From Rhizobium subbaraonis (GTDB lineage: Bacteria > Pseudomonadota > Alphaproteobacteria > Rhizobiales > Rhizobiaceae): a DNA stretch of 64,000 nt. Under the pieces are notes generated by a model that worked only from the letters and a program-made list of their open reading frames with translations, was not told the DNA's origin and made no database searches. The translations under genes and the position numbers were made by a program. Of the stretch, positions 10,164 through 18,894 are shown piece by piece. The stretch is from NCBI RefSeq assembly GCF_900220975.1, contig NZ_OBQD01000006.1:248001-312000 (forward strand), read 5' to 3'. Within the stretch, counting starts at the first letter, position 1. The number at the start of each line of letters is the position of its first letter.

Positions 10164-10912
10164 GAAGCGAACTCCGCAGGACGTGCTGCAAGCGCCTTCA
10201 GCGTCGCCTGTACGAAGCCTTCCCGCGCGGTGGACAATTGCAGTCCGCGCGGCTCGCAGACATGCCGGTTGAGGAAATAGGCGGTGAGACGAAAGCCCTC
10301 CGCGAGCGCCTGTGCGTCGGCGGCGGCACCGGTCTCTTCACTGAGGAAACCCGGCAAGGCCAGCATGCGATCGGCCCAGGGCATTCCGGCGCTGCGGCAG
10401 ACGGCGCGACCGGACTTCGGCGAGACGAAGACGAGATCGACCGTATCGCCGGTCGCCGCGCACCGCGCCAGATCGAGGCCATAGCCGAGATCTTCCAGCA
10501 CGGCGAGTTCGAAGCGCACGACCAGTTCGCCCGCATCGGCCGGCTCGTGCAGATGTTCGAGCACGACGGCGAGCATCTCGAACAGGTGAGGATGGGGATC
10601 GCGCTCGGGCAGGAAGCGCAGCAGCGCCGCCATCGCCTGCACGCCATATACGGCAATCGCCGCTTCCATGAGCCGGCCGGCGCGAAGCTGCAGCGGCTCG
10701 ATGCGGAACTCGCCGAGATGCTCGTCCAGGCGGGCCCGCCAGGTGACGTCCACCGAATTTCCAGGCTGCAGCACCGGCTGCATCGCGCGCGAGCGGCCCG
10801 AACGGACGACGCCGAGATGCCGGCCATGGCTGCGCGTCATCACCTCCGCGATGACGGATGTCTCGCCGTGGCGGCGTACGCCCAGCACGATGGCCTCGTC
10901 GTTCCATTGCAT
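10160..10912 (-). CDS. recO: DNA repair protein RecO
   Basis: RecO works with RecF and RecR to load RecA on single-stranded DNA gaps. The 250-residue product begins [17 protein letters not shown], the usual opening of the RecO oligonucleotide-binding fold. It continues with [13 protein letters not shown] and the long helical domain that includes [16 protein letters not shown] and a C-terminal [20 protein letters not shown] segment. The open frame extends far upstream, but homology starts at 10912. Alphaproteobacteria often carry recO directly after era; here era lies 10 kb away with unrelated genes between. Confidence 0.93.
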   Translation of the reverse strand: MQWNDEAIVLGVRRHGETSVIAEVMTRSHGRHLGVVRSGRSRAMQPVLQPGNSVDVTWRARLDEHLGEFRIEPLQLRAGRLMEAAIAVYGVQAMAALLRFLPERDPHPHLFEMLAVVLEHLHEPADAGELVVRFELAVLEDLGYGLDLARCAATGDTVDLVFVSPKSGRAVCRSAGMPWADRMLALPGFLSEETGAAADAQALAEGFRLTAYFLNRHVCEPRGLQLSTAREGFVQATLKALAARPAEFAS

Positions 10913-11107
10913 GGCAAAGGCATACGCCCGGTCGGCGGTATCGGCAAGCGCGATACGGCGGGCGGCAGACCAAAGCGTTGCATATGCGCCACAGCACCCC
11001 CAATGCCGCATTGTTGTATGGCCTTCGCCACGCCATCGCCTCTTTTGCTCCGGAGGGAACACATTCCCACCGATCCGATTCCGGAAAGCCCAAAGGTCAA
11101 GTTTATC

Positions 11108-11851
11108 ATGCCCATGCCGTTGCCCCGCGCCGCATCCCCGCTGCGCGTCGCCGCCCTCCTGCTGCTTTCTCTGCCGCTCGCCGGCTGTGTCTCGACCGGA
11201 ACGCCGGTGAAGAAGGGGCCGGATCCGATGCATGTGGCCATGTACGGCGCGCATCCGGACGAACGGTTCCCGCTGCCGGCGATGGACATCTCGAAGGTCG
11301 ACCCGAAGTACTTCCGCCAGCAGGTCGCCTACCCGACCTCCGAGCTGCCGGGCACCGTCGTGATCGATACGAACAACCGCTTCCTCTATCTCGTGCAGGA
11401 AAACGGCATGGCGATGCGCTACGGCATCGGCGTCGGCAAGGCGGGCCTGGAGTTCGAAGGCTCCGCGCGGATCGGACGCAAGGCCGAATGGCCGCGCTGG
11501 ACACCGACGCAGAACATGATCGCGCGCGAGCCGGAGCGCAACGCGCAATGGGCGGGCGGCATGGAGCCGGGCCTGACCAACCCGTTGGGGCCGCGGGCAC
11601 TCTATCTCTACCAGGGCGACCGCGACACGCTGTTCCGCATTCACGGAACCTCCGAGCCCTGGTCGATCGGCAAGGCGGTATCGAGCGGGTGCATCCGGCT
11701 GTTCAACCAGGACATCATCGATCTCTACGGGCGCATTCCCGTCAATACGCGCGTCGTCGTCCTGCAGGAGGAAGCGCCGCAGGATATGCCCGCGAATGGA
11801 ACGCCGATTGCCGGCGCGCCTGTGGCAGACTTGGGTTCCGCCGCCATCTGA
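11108..11851 (+). CDS. L,D-transpeptidase lipoprotein (YkuD/ErfK family)
   Basis: A 247-residue envelope enzyme that likely forms 3-3 cross-links in peptidoglycan or attaches proteins to it. Residues 1-26 form a lipoprotein signal peptide ending in LAGC, with the acylated cysteine at about 27. The YkuD domain follows from about 80, beginning [15 protein letters not shown]. The catalytic signature is complete: IHGTSEP near 177-184 and SSGCIRLF with the nucleophilic cysteine near 193. Start chosen at 11108; the upstream in-frame open stretch is antisense to recO. It is convergent with the SRPBCC gene 17 bases downstream. Confidence 0.92.
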   Translation: MPMPLPRAASPLRVAALLLLSLPLAGCVSTGTPVKKGPDPMHVAMYGAHPDERFPLPAMDISKVDPKYFRQQVAYPTSELPGTVVIDTNNRFLYLVQENGMAMRYGIGVGKAGLEFEGSARIGRKAEWPRWTPTQNMIAREPERNAQWAGGMEPGLTNPLGPRALYLYQGDRDTLFRIHGTSEPWSIGKAVSSGCIRLFNQDIIDLYGRIPVNTRVVVLQEEAPQDMPANGTPIAGAPVADLGSAAI

Positions 11852-11868
11852 GGCCGCATTGCCCGGCG

Positions 11869-12429
11869 TCAACGGTGCGCCGGGTTCATGCGGCGATCCG
11901 TCGATGTCGGATTCGAGGCGAGATCAGGGCTTTCGACTTGCGAGACGAAAGCCTCCTGCTCCGATGCGACCACGCCTTTCAACTCGCTCGGGTAATAGCC
12001 GTGGCGCAGGTTGATGCCGTATTCGAGATAGGCCTTCATGCAGGCGAGCATCTGCGACCAGCCTTCGCAGTTCATGTACGAACTCTTCTGCCCGCGGGCG
12101 TTTTCGCGCCATCCGGCCTCGGCGATCGTGACCATGGTGCCGCCGTCGTCGAGCGGAGTGAAGCGCATCTCCACCCGCGTCGTGTAGGCCTCCTCGCCCT
12201 CCTCCACCATCGCATCCCAGCGAAAGACGATCCGGGCGTTTTCCTCCACTTCCTCGACGATGACCGGCGCGGAGCCCCACCAGGTGACCGTCGTTCCGGC
12301 GACGAGCGGTGCGCTCGCTCCGCCCAGCGTGGTGAAATAGCCGCTCAGCTTGTTCGGATCGACCACGGCGTCGAACACCTCGGCCACCGGCTTTGCAATC
12401 CGACCGTTTACTCGAAATTCCAGCGTCAT
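11869..12429 (-). CDS. SRPBCC (AHSA1-like) family protein
   Basis: A 186-residue protein of the START/Bet v1-like SRPBCC superfamily. It shows the opening strand [21 protein letters not shown], the WWGSAP turn, and the ending helix [15 protein letters not shown] that closes the hydrophobic cavity. Such proteins are commonly encoded beside an ArsR-type repressor, as here: the ArsR gene is divergent, 51 bases away, and its product probably controls both. The ligand is unknown. The C-terminal 25 residues are polar and probably disordered. Confidence 0.8.
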   Translation of the reverse strand: MTLEFRVNGRIAKPVAEVFDAVVDPNKLSGYFTTLGGASAPLVAGTTVTWWGSAPVIVEEVEENARIVFRWDAMVEEGEEAYTTRVEMRFTPLDDGGTMVTIAEAGWRENARGQKSSYMNCEGWSQMLACMKAYLEYGINLRHGYYPSELKGVVASEQEAFVSQVESPDLASNPTSTDRRMNPAHR

Positions 12430-12462
12430 GCCTTCCTCCCATCGCTTGTGCCTGCCGCAATT

Positions 12463-12482
12463 ATGTTATAAAAATATAACAT
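12463..12482. promoter_or_regulatory. Palindromic operator between the SRPBCC and ArsR genes
   Basis: A perfect 8-base inverted repeat ATGTTATA-AAAA-TATAACAT occupies the AT-rich 51-base divergent promoter and runs into the ArsR start codon at 12481. Winged-helix ArsR repressors bind such palindromes, so autorepression of both divergent genes is the natural reading. The binding itself is inferred. Confidence 0.65.
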
Positions 12483-12804
12483 GTCAAGCGAATCGGCCGA
12501 CGATGCAATTTTCAAGGCGCTGGCGAACGGCAAGCGCCGGCAAATGCTGGACGCCATCAAGGAAGCACCGATGACCACCGGCGGCCTTTGCGAACTCTTT
12601 TCCGACATGGACCGCTGCACCGTCATGCAGCATCTGAAGGTTCTTGAAGATGCTGGCCTGGTGATCGCGAGGCGCGAGGGGCGAGAGCGCTGGAATCACT
12701 TGAACGCGATGCCGATCAAGGCCATTCACGATCGCTGGATCAGCCGATATGCGGGCCACGCCGTCAGCGTGCTGGAGGCGCTGAAGAGCGAGCTGGAAGC
12801 GTAG
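12481..12804 (+). CDS. ArsR-family transcriptional repressor
   Basis: A 107-residue winged-helix regulator. DAIFKALANGKRRQMLDAI at about 8-26 is the typical ArsR opening. The recognition helix lies around CTVMQHLKVLEDAGLV (about 45-60), and the wing carries RREGRERWNHLN. There is no CxC metal-binding motif, so it is not a classical metal sensor. It belongs to the subgroup paired with SRPBCC genes. No ribosome-binding site precedes the ATG because the upstream bases are the operator palindrome, so translation may start on a leaderless mRNA. Confidence 0.88.
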   Translation: MSSESADDAIFKALANGKRRQMLDAIKEAPMTTGGLCELFSDMDRCTVMQHLKVLEDAGLVIARREGRERWNHLNAMPIKAIHDRWISRYAGHAVSVLEALKSELEA

Positions 12805-12810
12805 CGTGCG

Positions 12811-13839
12811 TCAGCCGCCGACGATGCGATAGCCGTTGCGTCCGGCGGCCTTGGCCTCGTAGAGCGCCGTATCCACGGCCTTCAGCAGCTCGACCCTGTT
12901 TCTCCCCTGATCGGGCGCCACCGCGCCGCCTACGCTGATCTGAGCGCTCAGTTCAACGCCGTCGACCTGAAAGGGATCGCGGAAGGCTGCGACGATGCGT
13001 TCTGACAGGGAGCGCAGCGCGCCGGCATCCGGCGGATCCGGCAGGAACACCGCAAACTCGTCGCCGCCCATGCGCACGGCCATGTCGCCGGCACGAATGA
13101 CGGAGCGGATGCGGTCAGCGGCCTGCTTGAGCACCTGGTCGCCGGCATGGTGGCCGAAGCGGTCGTTGATGCCCTTGAAACCATCCATATCGAGATAGAG
13201 GGCGCCGAACCGGCTGCCCCCAGCCAGCGCCGCCTCCATCGCCTCGTCCACGAACGTCGTCAGCGCCTGGCGGTTGTAGAATCCGGTCAGCGGATCGGTG
13301 ACGGCCGCAGCCCGCAGGCTTCGTTCGGCCAGGCCCATGACGATGTTCGCCGTCTGCAGCCGCAGCAATGCGCCCGCCACCAGCGCAAAGCGACGCAGGT
13401 TCTTCACCTCCGCCCCGCTCAGCGAGCGCGGGCGCGTATCGAGCACGCAGAAGGCGCCGACCACAAGGCCGGTCTCGGTGACAACAGGCGCGCCGGCATA
13501 GAAGCGGAAACGGGGCTCACCCGTCACATAGGGCATGTCGCGCAGCTCGGCGTGCGCGGCCAGATCGGTAATGACGACAACATCATTTGCATGGACGACG
13601 CGCGTGCAGATGGAGATGTCCCGCGCGCACTCGCCGAGAGGTATTCCGGCCTGGCCGGCGACACGCTGCCAGTCTTCGTCCACGACATTGACCGCGGCAA
13701 AGGGTGTATCGAACACCCCCTGCGCCAGATTGGCGAGTGCGGAAAGCTCCGGCGTCGGGCCGCTGTCGGCGAGGTCAAGCGCGCGTACGGCGACCAGACG
13801 CTCGACCTCGTTCGCCGGCAGGCGCACCACTTGTCCCAT
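12811..13839 (-). CDS. GAF–GGDEF diguanylate cyclase
   Basis: A 342-residue cytosolic signalling protein that should make cyclic di-GMP from GTP. Residues about 25-165 form a GAF sensor domain (TPFAAVNVVDEDWQ... then RFYAGAPVVTETG and GAFCVLDTRPR, typical of GAF domains in bacterial cyclases). The GGDEF domain spans about 175-340 with an intact GGDEF at about 257-261 and an RxxD (RAGD) five residues before it, the inhibitory I-site, so product feedback is expected. No membrane segment is seen. It converges on the ArsR gene with six bases between the stops. Confidence 0.92.
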   Translation of the reverse strand: MGQVVRLPANEVERLVAVRALDLADSGPTPELSALANLAQGVFDTPFAAVNVVDEDWQRVAGQAGIPLGECARDISICTRVVHANDVVVITDLAAHAELRDMPYVTGEPRFRFYAGAPVVTETGLVVGAFCVLDTRPRSLSGAEVKNLRRFALVAGALLRLQTANIVMGLAERSLRAAAVTDPLTGFYNRQALTTFVDEAMEAALAGGSRFGALYLDMDGFKGINDRFGHHAGDQVLKQAADRIRSVIRAGDMAVRMGGDEFAVFLPDPPDAGALRSLSERIVAAFRDPFQVDGVELSAQISVGGAVAPDQGRNRVELLKAVDTALYEAKAAGRNGYRIVGG

Positions 13840-13978
13840 TCATCATTCCTCCGTCATTGCGAGCCGCATAAACGACTGTCAGACGTTCCTGCTCAAGATG
13901 GCAGCGGCCTTCAGCGTTAACGCTCCCGGATAGCCGTTCGGTTCCGGCACAAAATGCTGCGCGCCGTCGCCCAAATCG

Positions 13979-16279
13979 CTACTTCCGCTTCATGGCTTCT
14001 GCCAACGCCGCTCCGAATGCACCCTGCGAAGGCGGCTGCTGCTTGGACGGCTGCGCGCGGTTGTTGCCGCCGCGTGGCGCGTCGCGACGCTGGTCGCGCG
14101 ACGGCTGCTCGCCGCCGCCGTCCTTGCGCATGGTCAGCCCGATGCGCTTGCGGGCCACGTCGACCTCGGTGACGCGCACCTTCACGACGTCGCCCGCCTT
14201 GACGACCTCGTGCGGATCCTTGACGAAGCGGTCTGCGAGCTGCGAGACGTGGACGAGACCGTCCTGATGGACGCCGATGTCGACGAAGGCACCGAAAGCC
14301 GCGACGTTCGTCACCGTTCCTTCCAAAAGCATGCCGACCTTCAGATCCTTGATTTCGTCGATCCCGTCGGCAAAGGTCGCCGTCTTGAATTCCGGGCGCG
14401 GGTCGCGGCCGGGCTTTTCCAGTTCGGCCACGATGTCCTTCACCGTGGGCAGCCCGAAACGCTCGTCGACGAACATCTGCGGATCGAGCTTCTTCAGAGC
14501 CGCGCTATCGCCCATCAGGCTGCGCACGTCACGGCCGCAGGCGGCGACGATCTTCTTGGCGACGCCATAGGCTTCCGGGTGGACGGAGGATGCGTCCAGC
14601 GGCTCCTTGCCATTCGGGATGCGCAGGAAGCCTGCGCACTGTTCGAAAGTGCGTGCGCCGAGACGCGGCACCTTGAGCAGTTCCTTGCGGCTCTCGAAGG
14701 GCCCGTTGGCGTCGCGATGGGCGACGATCGCGTCGGCGGACGATTTTCCAAGCCCGGAAACGCGCGCCAGCAGCGGAGCAGACGCGGTGTTCAGATCGAC
14801 GCCGACCGCATTCACCGCATCCTCGACGACCGCATCCAGCGAACGGCTGAGCTTGCCCTGGTCGACGTCGTGCTGGTACTGGCCGACGCCGATCGACTTA
14901 GGTTCGATCTTCACCAGTTCGGCGAGCGGGTCCTGCAGGCGGCGGGCGATGGAGACGGCACCACGCAGCGAAACATCGAGATTCGGGAACTCGGCAGCCG
15001 CGGTCTCCGATGCCGAGTAGACGGACGCGCCGGCCTCGGAGACGATCACCTTGGTCGGCTTGGGCGCGGGCAGAACAGCCAGCATGTCGGCGACGAGCTT
15101 CTCCGTCTCGCGGCTGCCGGTTCCGTTGCCGATCGCGATCAGTTCGACCTTGTGCTTGCGGATCAGCGAGGCGAGCTCGGCCTGCGTGCCGCGCACGTCG
15201 TTCTTCGGCGGGAACGGATAGACCGTCGTGGTCTCCAGCACCTTGCCCGTGTTGTCGACGACGGCAACCTTGACGCCGGTGCGGATACCCGGATCAAGCC
15301 CCATCGTCGCCCGCGTTCCCGCAGGTGCGGCCAACAGCAGATCCTTCAGGTTGCGGGCGAAAACGCGGATCGCCTCCTCCTCGGAGCGCTCGCGCATCTC
15401 CCGCATCAGGTCCAGCGACAGCGACATGGAAAGCTTCACCCGCCAGGTCCAGCCGAAGACCTCGGCCAGCCACTTGTCGCCCGGCTTCTGGCCGAGCGCG
15501 TAGAAGGAGGCGATGATGCGCTCGACCGGCTTGACCTGTTCCACATTGTCCTGGTCCACGACGATGTCGACGGAAAGCACCTCCTCGTTCCAGCCGCGCA
15601 GCATCGCCAGCGCGCGGTGGCCCGGAACGGTCGCCCACCTTTCTGTGTGGTCGAAGTAATCGGAAAACTTGGCGCCGGCCTCCTTCTTGCCGTCGACGAC
15701 GCGGGAACGGAGGAAGGCGTTTTCCTTCATGTGTTGGCGCAGCCGCTTCAGCAGGTCGGCGTTTTCCGTGATCTGTTCGGCGATGATGTCGCGCGCGCCC
15801 TCGAGCGCGGCCTTGGCATCGGGCACGTCGGCGCCGAGGAAGGCCTGCGCCAGATCCGCCGGCACCCTGTCGCGTTCGGCGAGTATCCGATCGGCGAGCG
15901 GGCCAAGCCCGCGCTCGCGGGCGATCTCCGCCTTGGTGCGGCGCTTGGGCTTGTAAGGCAGGTAGATGTCTTCCAGCTCCGCCTTCGTGGAAACGCTTGC
16001 TATCTTGGCGGCCAGGTCGTCGGTGAGCTTCCCCTGCCCTGAGATGCTTTCCAGGATCGAGGTGCGCCGCGCCTCGAGCTCACGCAGATAGACGAGACGT
16101 TCGGAGAGCACGCGCAGCTGGGTGTCATCCAGCCCGCCGGTCACTTCCTTGCGGTAGCGTGCGATAAAGGGAACGGTGGCGCCTTCGTCAAGGAGGCCGA
16201 CCGCAGCCGAAACCTGCGCCGATGTCGCCTTGATCTCGGCGGCGATCGTGTTGGCGATCTTGAGCGGTGTGGCAGCCAT
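13979..16279 (-). CDS. tex: Transcription accessory protein Tex
   Basis: Tex is a conserved RNA-binding protein of 766 residues linked to transcription and RNA handling. The order is typical: an N-terminal helical domain ([15 protein letters not shown] near 38-52), a YqgF-like RNase H fold in the middle ([16 protein letters not shown]), helix-hairpin-helix motifs ([15 protein letters not shown] and [15 protein letters not shown]) and an S1 domain near 650-720 ([19 protein letters not shown]). A basic, Gln/Gly-rich tail follows, probably disordered. AGGAGA precedes the start. It stands alone on the minus strand. Confidence 0.95.
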   Translation of the reverse strand: MAATPLKIANTIAAEIKATSAQVSAAVGLLDEGATVPFIARYRKEVTGGLDDTQLRVLSERLVYLRELEARRTSILESISGQGKLTDDLAAKIASVSTKAELEDIYLPYKPKRRTKAEIARERGLGPLADRILAERDRVPADLAQAFLGADVPDAKAALEGARDIIAEQITENADLLKRLRQHMKENAFLRSRVVDGKKEAGAKFSDYFDHTERWATVPGHRALAMLRGWNEEVLSVDIVVDQDNVEQVKPVERIIASFYALGQKPGDKWLAEVFGWTWRVKLSMSLSLDLMREMRERSEEEAIRVFARNLKDLLLAAPAGTRATMGLDPGIRTGVKVAVVDNTGKVLETTTVYPFPPKNDVRGTQAELASLIRKHKVELIAIGNGTGSRETEKLVADMLAVLPAPKPTKVIVSEAGASVYSASETAAAEFPNLDVSLRGAVSIARRLQDPLAELVKIEPKSIGVGQYQHDVDQGKLSRSLDAVVEDAVNAVGVDLNTASAPLLARVSGLGKSSADAIVAHRDANGPFESRKELLKVPRLGARTFEQCAGFLRIPNGKEPLDASSVHPEAYGVAKKIVAACGRDVRSLMGDSAALKKLDPQMFVDERFGLPTVKDIVAELEKPGRDPRPEFKTATFADGIDEIKDLKVGMLLEGTVTNVAAFGAFVDIGVHQDGLVHVSQLADRFVKDPHEVVKAGDVVKVRVTEVDVARKRIGLTMRKDGGGEQPSRDQRRDAPRGGNNRAQPSKQQPPSQGAFGAALAEAMKRK

Positions 16280-16419
16280 CGAAGTCTCCTGTGCAATCTC
16301 GCCATTGAAAGCGCCTCGCCTTCAGCGCGGGCAAACGCTTCGGCGGGCGGCGACCATAGTGCCGTGCCCGGCGAACGCCAATCGCCAGATATGGCGGGGT
16401 CCACAGCTTATAGCGCGCG

Positions 16420-17679
16420 TCAGCTCCGGAAGCGGACGGGGGCGAGCGGTGGGCGGCCCGCCTCGAACGCCTTGAGCGAAGCTTCCGCCTCGGCGATATA
16501 GTCGCGCGCATAGGGCACCGCATCCTGATGACGGGCCAGCTGCAGTTGGATGATCGGCAGACGGTCGTGCCGGAACGCAGCCTCCATCGCAGCAAGGTAG
16601 AATTCCCACATCCTGCAGAAGCGCTCGTCATAGAGACCTGCCGCCTCGTCCCACCGCGCGACGAAGCGCTCCCGCCAGGCCTTCAGCGTCCAGGCATAGT
16701 GCATCGGCAGCATCTCAATGTCCTTCACCAGGAAGCCTGCCCGCTCGATTGCGGGCAGCACCTCCGACAGCGCCGGCAGGTAGCCGCCGGGGAAGATGTA
16801 CTTTTCGATCCAGGGATTGATGGTGTAGGCCGGTTTCACCCGGCCGATATAGTGAAGAACCATCACGCCCTCCTTCTTCAAAACGCGCGCCATCGTCTTG
16901 AAGAACCTGTCGTAATTGGCAAGGCCGACGTGTTCGAACATGCCGACGGAGACGATGCGGTCGAACTCGCCCTTCAGGTCGACATAGTCGGTCAGCTCGA
17001 AGCGCACCCGGTCGGAGAGGCCGCGCTCGGCGACGCGGTTTCGGGAGACGGTGAGCTGTTCTTCGCTGAGCGTGATGCCGGTCACATCCGCGCCGGAGCT
17101 TTCGGCCATGTACATGCCGAGGCCGCCCCAGCCCGAACCGACCTCCAGCACGCGCTGGCCGGGCTGCAGCAACAGCTTGGCGGTGATGTGCCGCTTCTTG
17201 GCCGTCTGCGCCTCATCAAGCGAAATGCCGCGCGGCTGGAAATAGGCGCAGGAATACTGCCAGTCGTGATCGAGGAAAAGATCGAACAGGCGCGCGTCGA
17301 GGTCATAATGATGCGCCACGTTCCTGCGGTTGCGATTGACCGGAATTCGGGCGCCGAACTGATAGGCCAGCAGGCGCAGCAGCCCCTTCGCCTTGAGCCG
17401 CGGGCTCGCGACGCGGCGTATCCCGTTGCGGCGCAGCAGCGACAGCAGGTCGAATATGTCGCCCTCCTCCACGACCAGTCGCCCGTCCATGTAGGCCTCG
17501 CCCAGCTTCAGAGCGGGATCGGCGGCGATTTCCCCGCCGACGTCCGCATCGGCCAGGCGTATGCGCAGCGCCCGGCCCGTACCGTCGCCGAAGCGCGTCT
17601 GCCCGCCGGACGGATCGACCAGAAGCAACTGGCCGGTACCGATGACCCTGCCCAGCAATGAAGAAAGATCCGCTCCCAT
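16420..17679 (-). CDS. cfa: Cyclopropane-fatty-acyl-phospholipid synthase
   Basis: A 419-residue SAM-dependent enzyme that adds a methylene bridge to unsaturated acyl chains in membrane phospholipids. The SAM-binding loop VLEVGSGWGGLG lies at about 173-184, preceded by the family segment HHYDLDARLFDLFLD and followed by ITLSEEQ. GYLPALSEV near 300 is also typical. The start at MGADLSS is preferred: AGAGAGG lies five bases upstream, whereas the ATG nine codons earlier has no ribosome-binding site. The symbol follows the E. coli name; rhizobia often carry two such genes (cfa1, cfa2), and which one this is cannot be told. Confidence 0.92.
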   Translation of the reverse strand: MGADLSSLLGRVIGTGQLLLVDPSGGQTRFGDGTGRALRIRLADADVGGEIAADPALKLGEAYMDGRLVVEEGDIFDLLSLLRRNGIRRVASPRLKAKGLLRLLAYQFGARIPVNRNRRNVAHHYDLDARLFDLFLDHDWQYSCAYFQPRGISLDEAQTAKKRHITAKLLLQPGQRVLEVGSGWGGLGMYMAESSGADVTGITLSEEQLTVSRNRVAERGLSDRVRFELTDYVDLKGEFDRIVSVGMFEHVGLANYDRFFKTMARVLKKEGVMVLHYIGRVKPAYTINPWIEKYIFPGGYLPALSEVLPAIERAGFLVKDIEMLPMHYAWTLKAWRERFVARWDEAAGLYDERFCRMWEFYLAAMEAAFRHDRLPIIQLQLARHQDAVPYARDYIAEAEASLKAFEAGRPPLAPVRFRS

Positions 17680-17841
17680 GCATGCCTCTCTGACTGTTAT
17701 CTCCATGGCAACCTAGCAACCCCGCAGTGCAGCGCAATGCGTTCCTGCCGCGCGACGGTTCAACGCCGGGTTTTCCTGTAAGAATTCCTCAATCGTTGCT
17801 CGCTATCCTTGTTTCGTTAAGTGGAGCGCCGGGGCTTGGTT

Positions 17842-18894
17842 ATGCGGAAATCTGTTTTGGTCGCGACTGCGACGCTCGCCGCGTTCTGCACGCCGCCGAC
17901 CGCATCCGCCGAAACGCTGAACCTGCTGATCTGGGAATCCTACATCGACGACGCCATCCTGAAGGAATGGACGGAGAAGTCCGGATACGAGGTTCACCAG
18001 ACATTTTACGACAGCGGCGACGCCCGCGATCAGGTGCTCTCCGATCCGCTGAGCGATGTGGACCTTGTGGTCACGGGCGAAAACGGCGCCCGGCTTTTTG
18101 GCGAACGTGGGGTGCTGACGGCCCTCTCTACAGAAAACGTGCCGTCACTGTCGGAATATGACGACGGCTGGACGCGGCGCTGCGGTGGCTACGGCGTTCC
18201 CTACTTCTGGGGAACGATGGGCATTCTCTACCGATCCGACGCAATCAAGACGGCACCGGAATCCTGGGCCGACCTCATGGCGCCGGCCGAACCGATGCGA
18301 AACCATATCGCGATGTACCAGGACCACAACGAGGCTTTCGTGCCGGCGCTGATCCTGCTTGGAAAGTCGATCAACACCAACGACAACGAGACGCTCAGGG
18401 AAGCCTATCAGCTGATGAAGGCGCAGGCGCCTTTCGTGCTCACCTACGACTACGTCATCACCTCGATCCAGAACCCGGAAGTGGGACCGGAAATCCAGAT
18501 GGCGCTTGGCTATAGTGGCGACCAGCACGTCCTGAACGAAAAGGTCGGCACCGAAGGGCTGTGGCACTACGCCGTGCCGAAGGAGGGCACGCTCTTCTGG
18601 CTGGACTGCATGGCCCTTACGGAGCGATCGAAGAAAAAGCGAGAGGCGCTGGACCTGCTCAACCATATCTCGAAGGCAAAAAGCGCGGCGCGCAACGCGA
18701 TCGCACAGAACATGCCGATCGCGAACCGGGAGGCGATGGCGCTGCTGCCGGCCGAGATGCGCAACAATCCCGAAATCTTCACCGCACCGGAAATCCTGGC
18801 GAAGAGCCAGCATCAGGAAGAACTGACCATCCAATCCGTGCAATCCCGCAGACGCATCATCAGCAGCCTGGTTCAGTTACGTGACTCTCGGTAA
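17842..18894 (+). CDS. PotD-like periplasmic binding protein (candidate polyamine sensor)
   Basis: A 350-residue extracellular solute-binding protein of the spermidine/putrescine class. A signal peptide (about 1-23, ending TASA before ETLN) is followed by NLLIWESYIDD, matching the opening strand and W-x-x-Y ligand region of PotD. DLVVTGENGARLF and VPYFWGTMGILYRSD follow, both familiar from PotD/PotF. No ABC permease or ATPase gene is nearby. The 3' end overlaps by 14 bases the start of a membrane GGDEF–EAL gene. By analogy to NspS of Vibrio cholerae, it may report polyamines to that partner rather than feed a transporter. That role is inference. Confidence 0.85.
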   Translation: MRKSVLVATATLAAFCTPPTASAETLNLLIWESYIDDAILKEWTEKSGYEVHQTFYDSGDARDQVLSDPLSDVDLVVTGENGARLFGERGVLTALSTENVPSLSEYDDGWTRRCGGYGVPYFWGTMGILYRSDAIKTAPESWADLMAPAEPMRNHIAMYQDHNEAFVPALILLGKSINTNDNETLREAYQLMKAQAPFVLTYDYVITSIQNPEVGPEIQMALGYSGDQHVLNEKVGTEGLWHYAVPKEGTLFWLDCMALTERSKKKREALDLLNHISKAKSAARNAIAQNMPIANREAMALLPAEMRNNPEIFTAPEILAKSQHQEELTIQSVQSRRRIISSLVQLRDSR

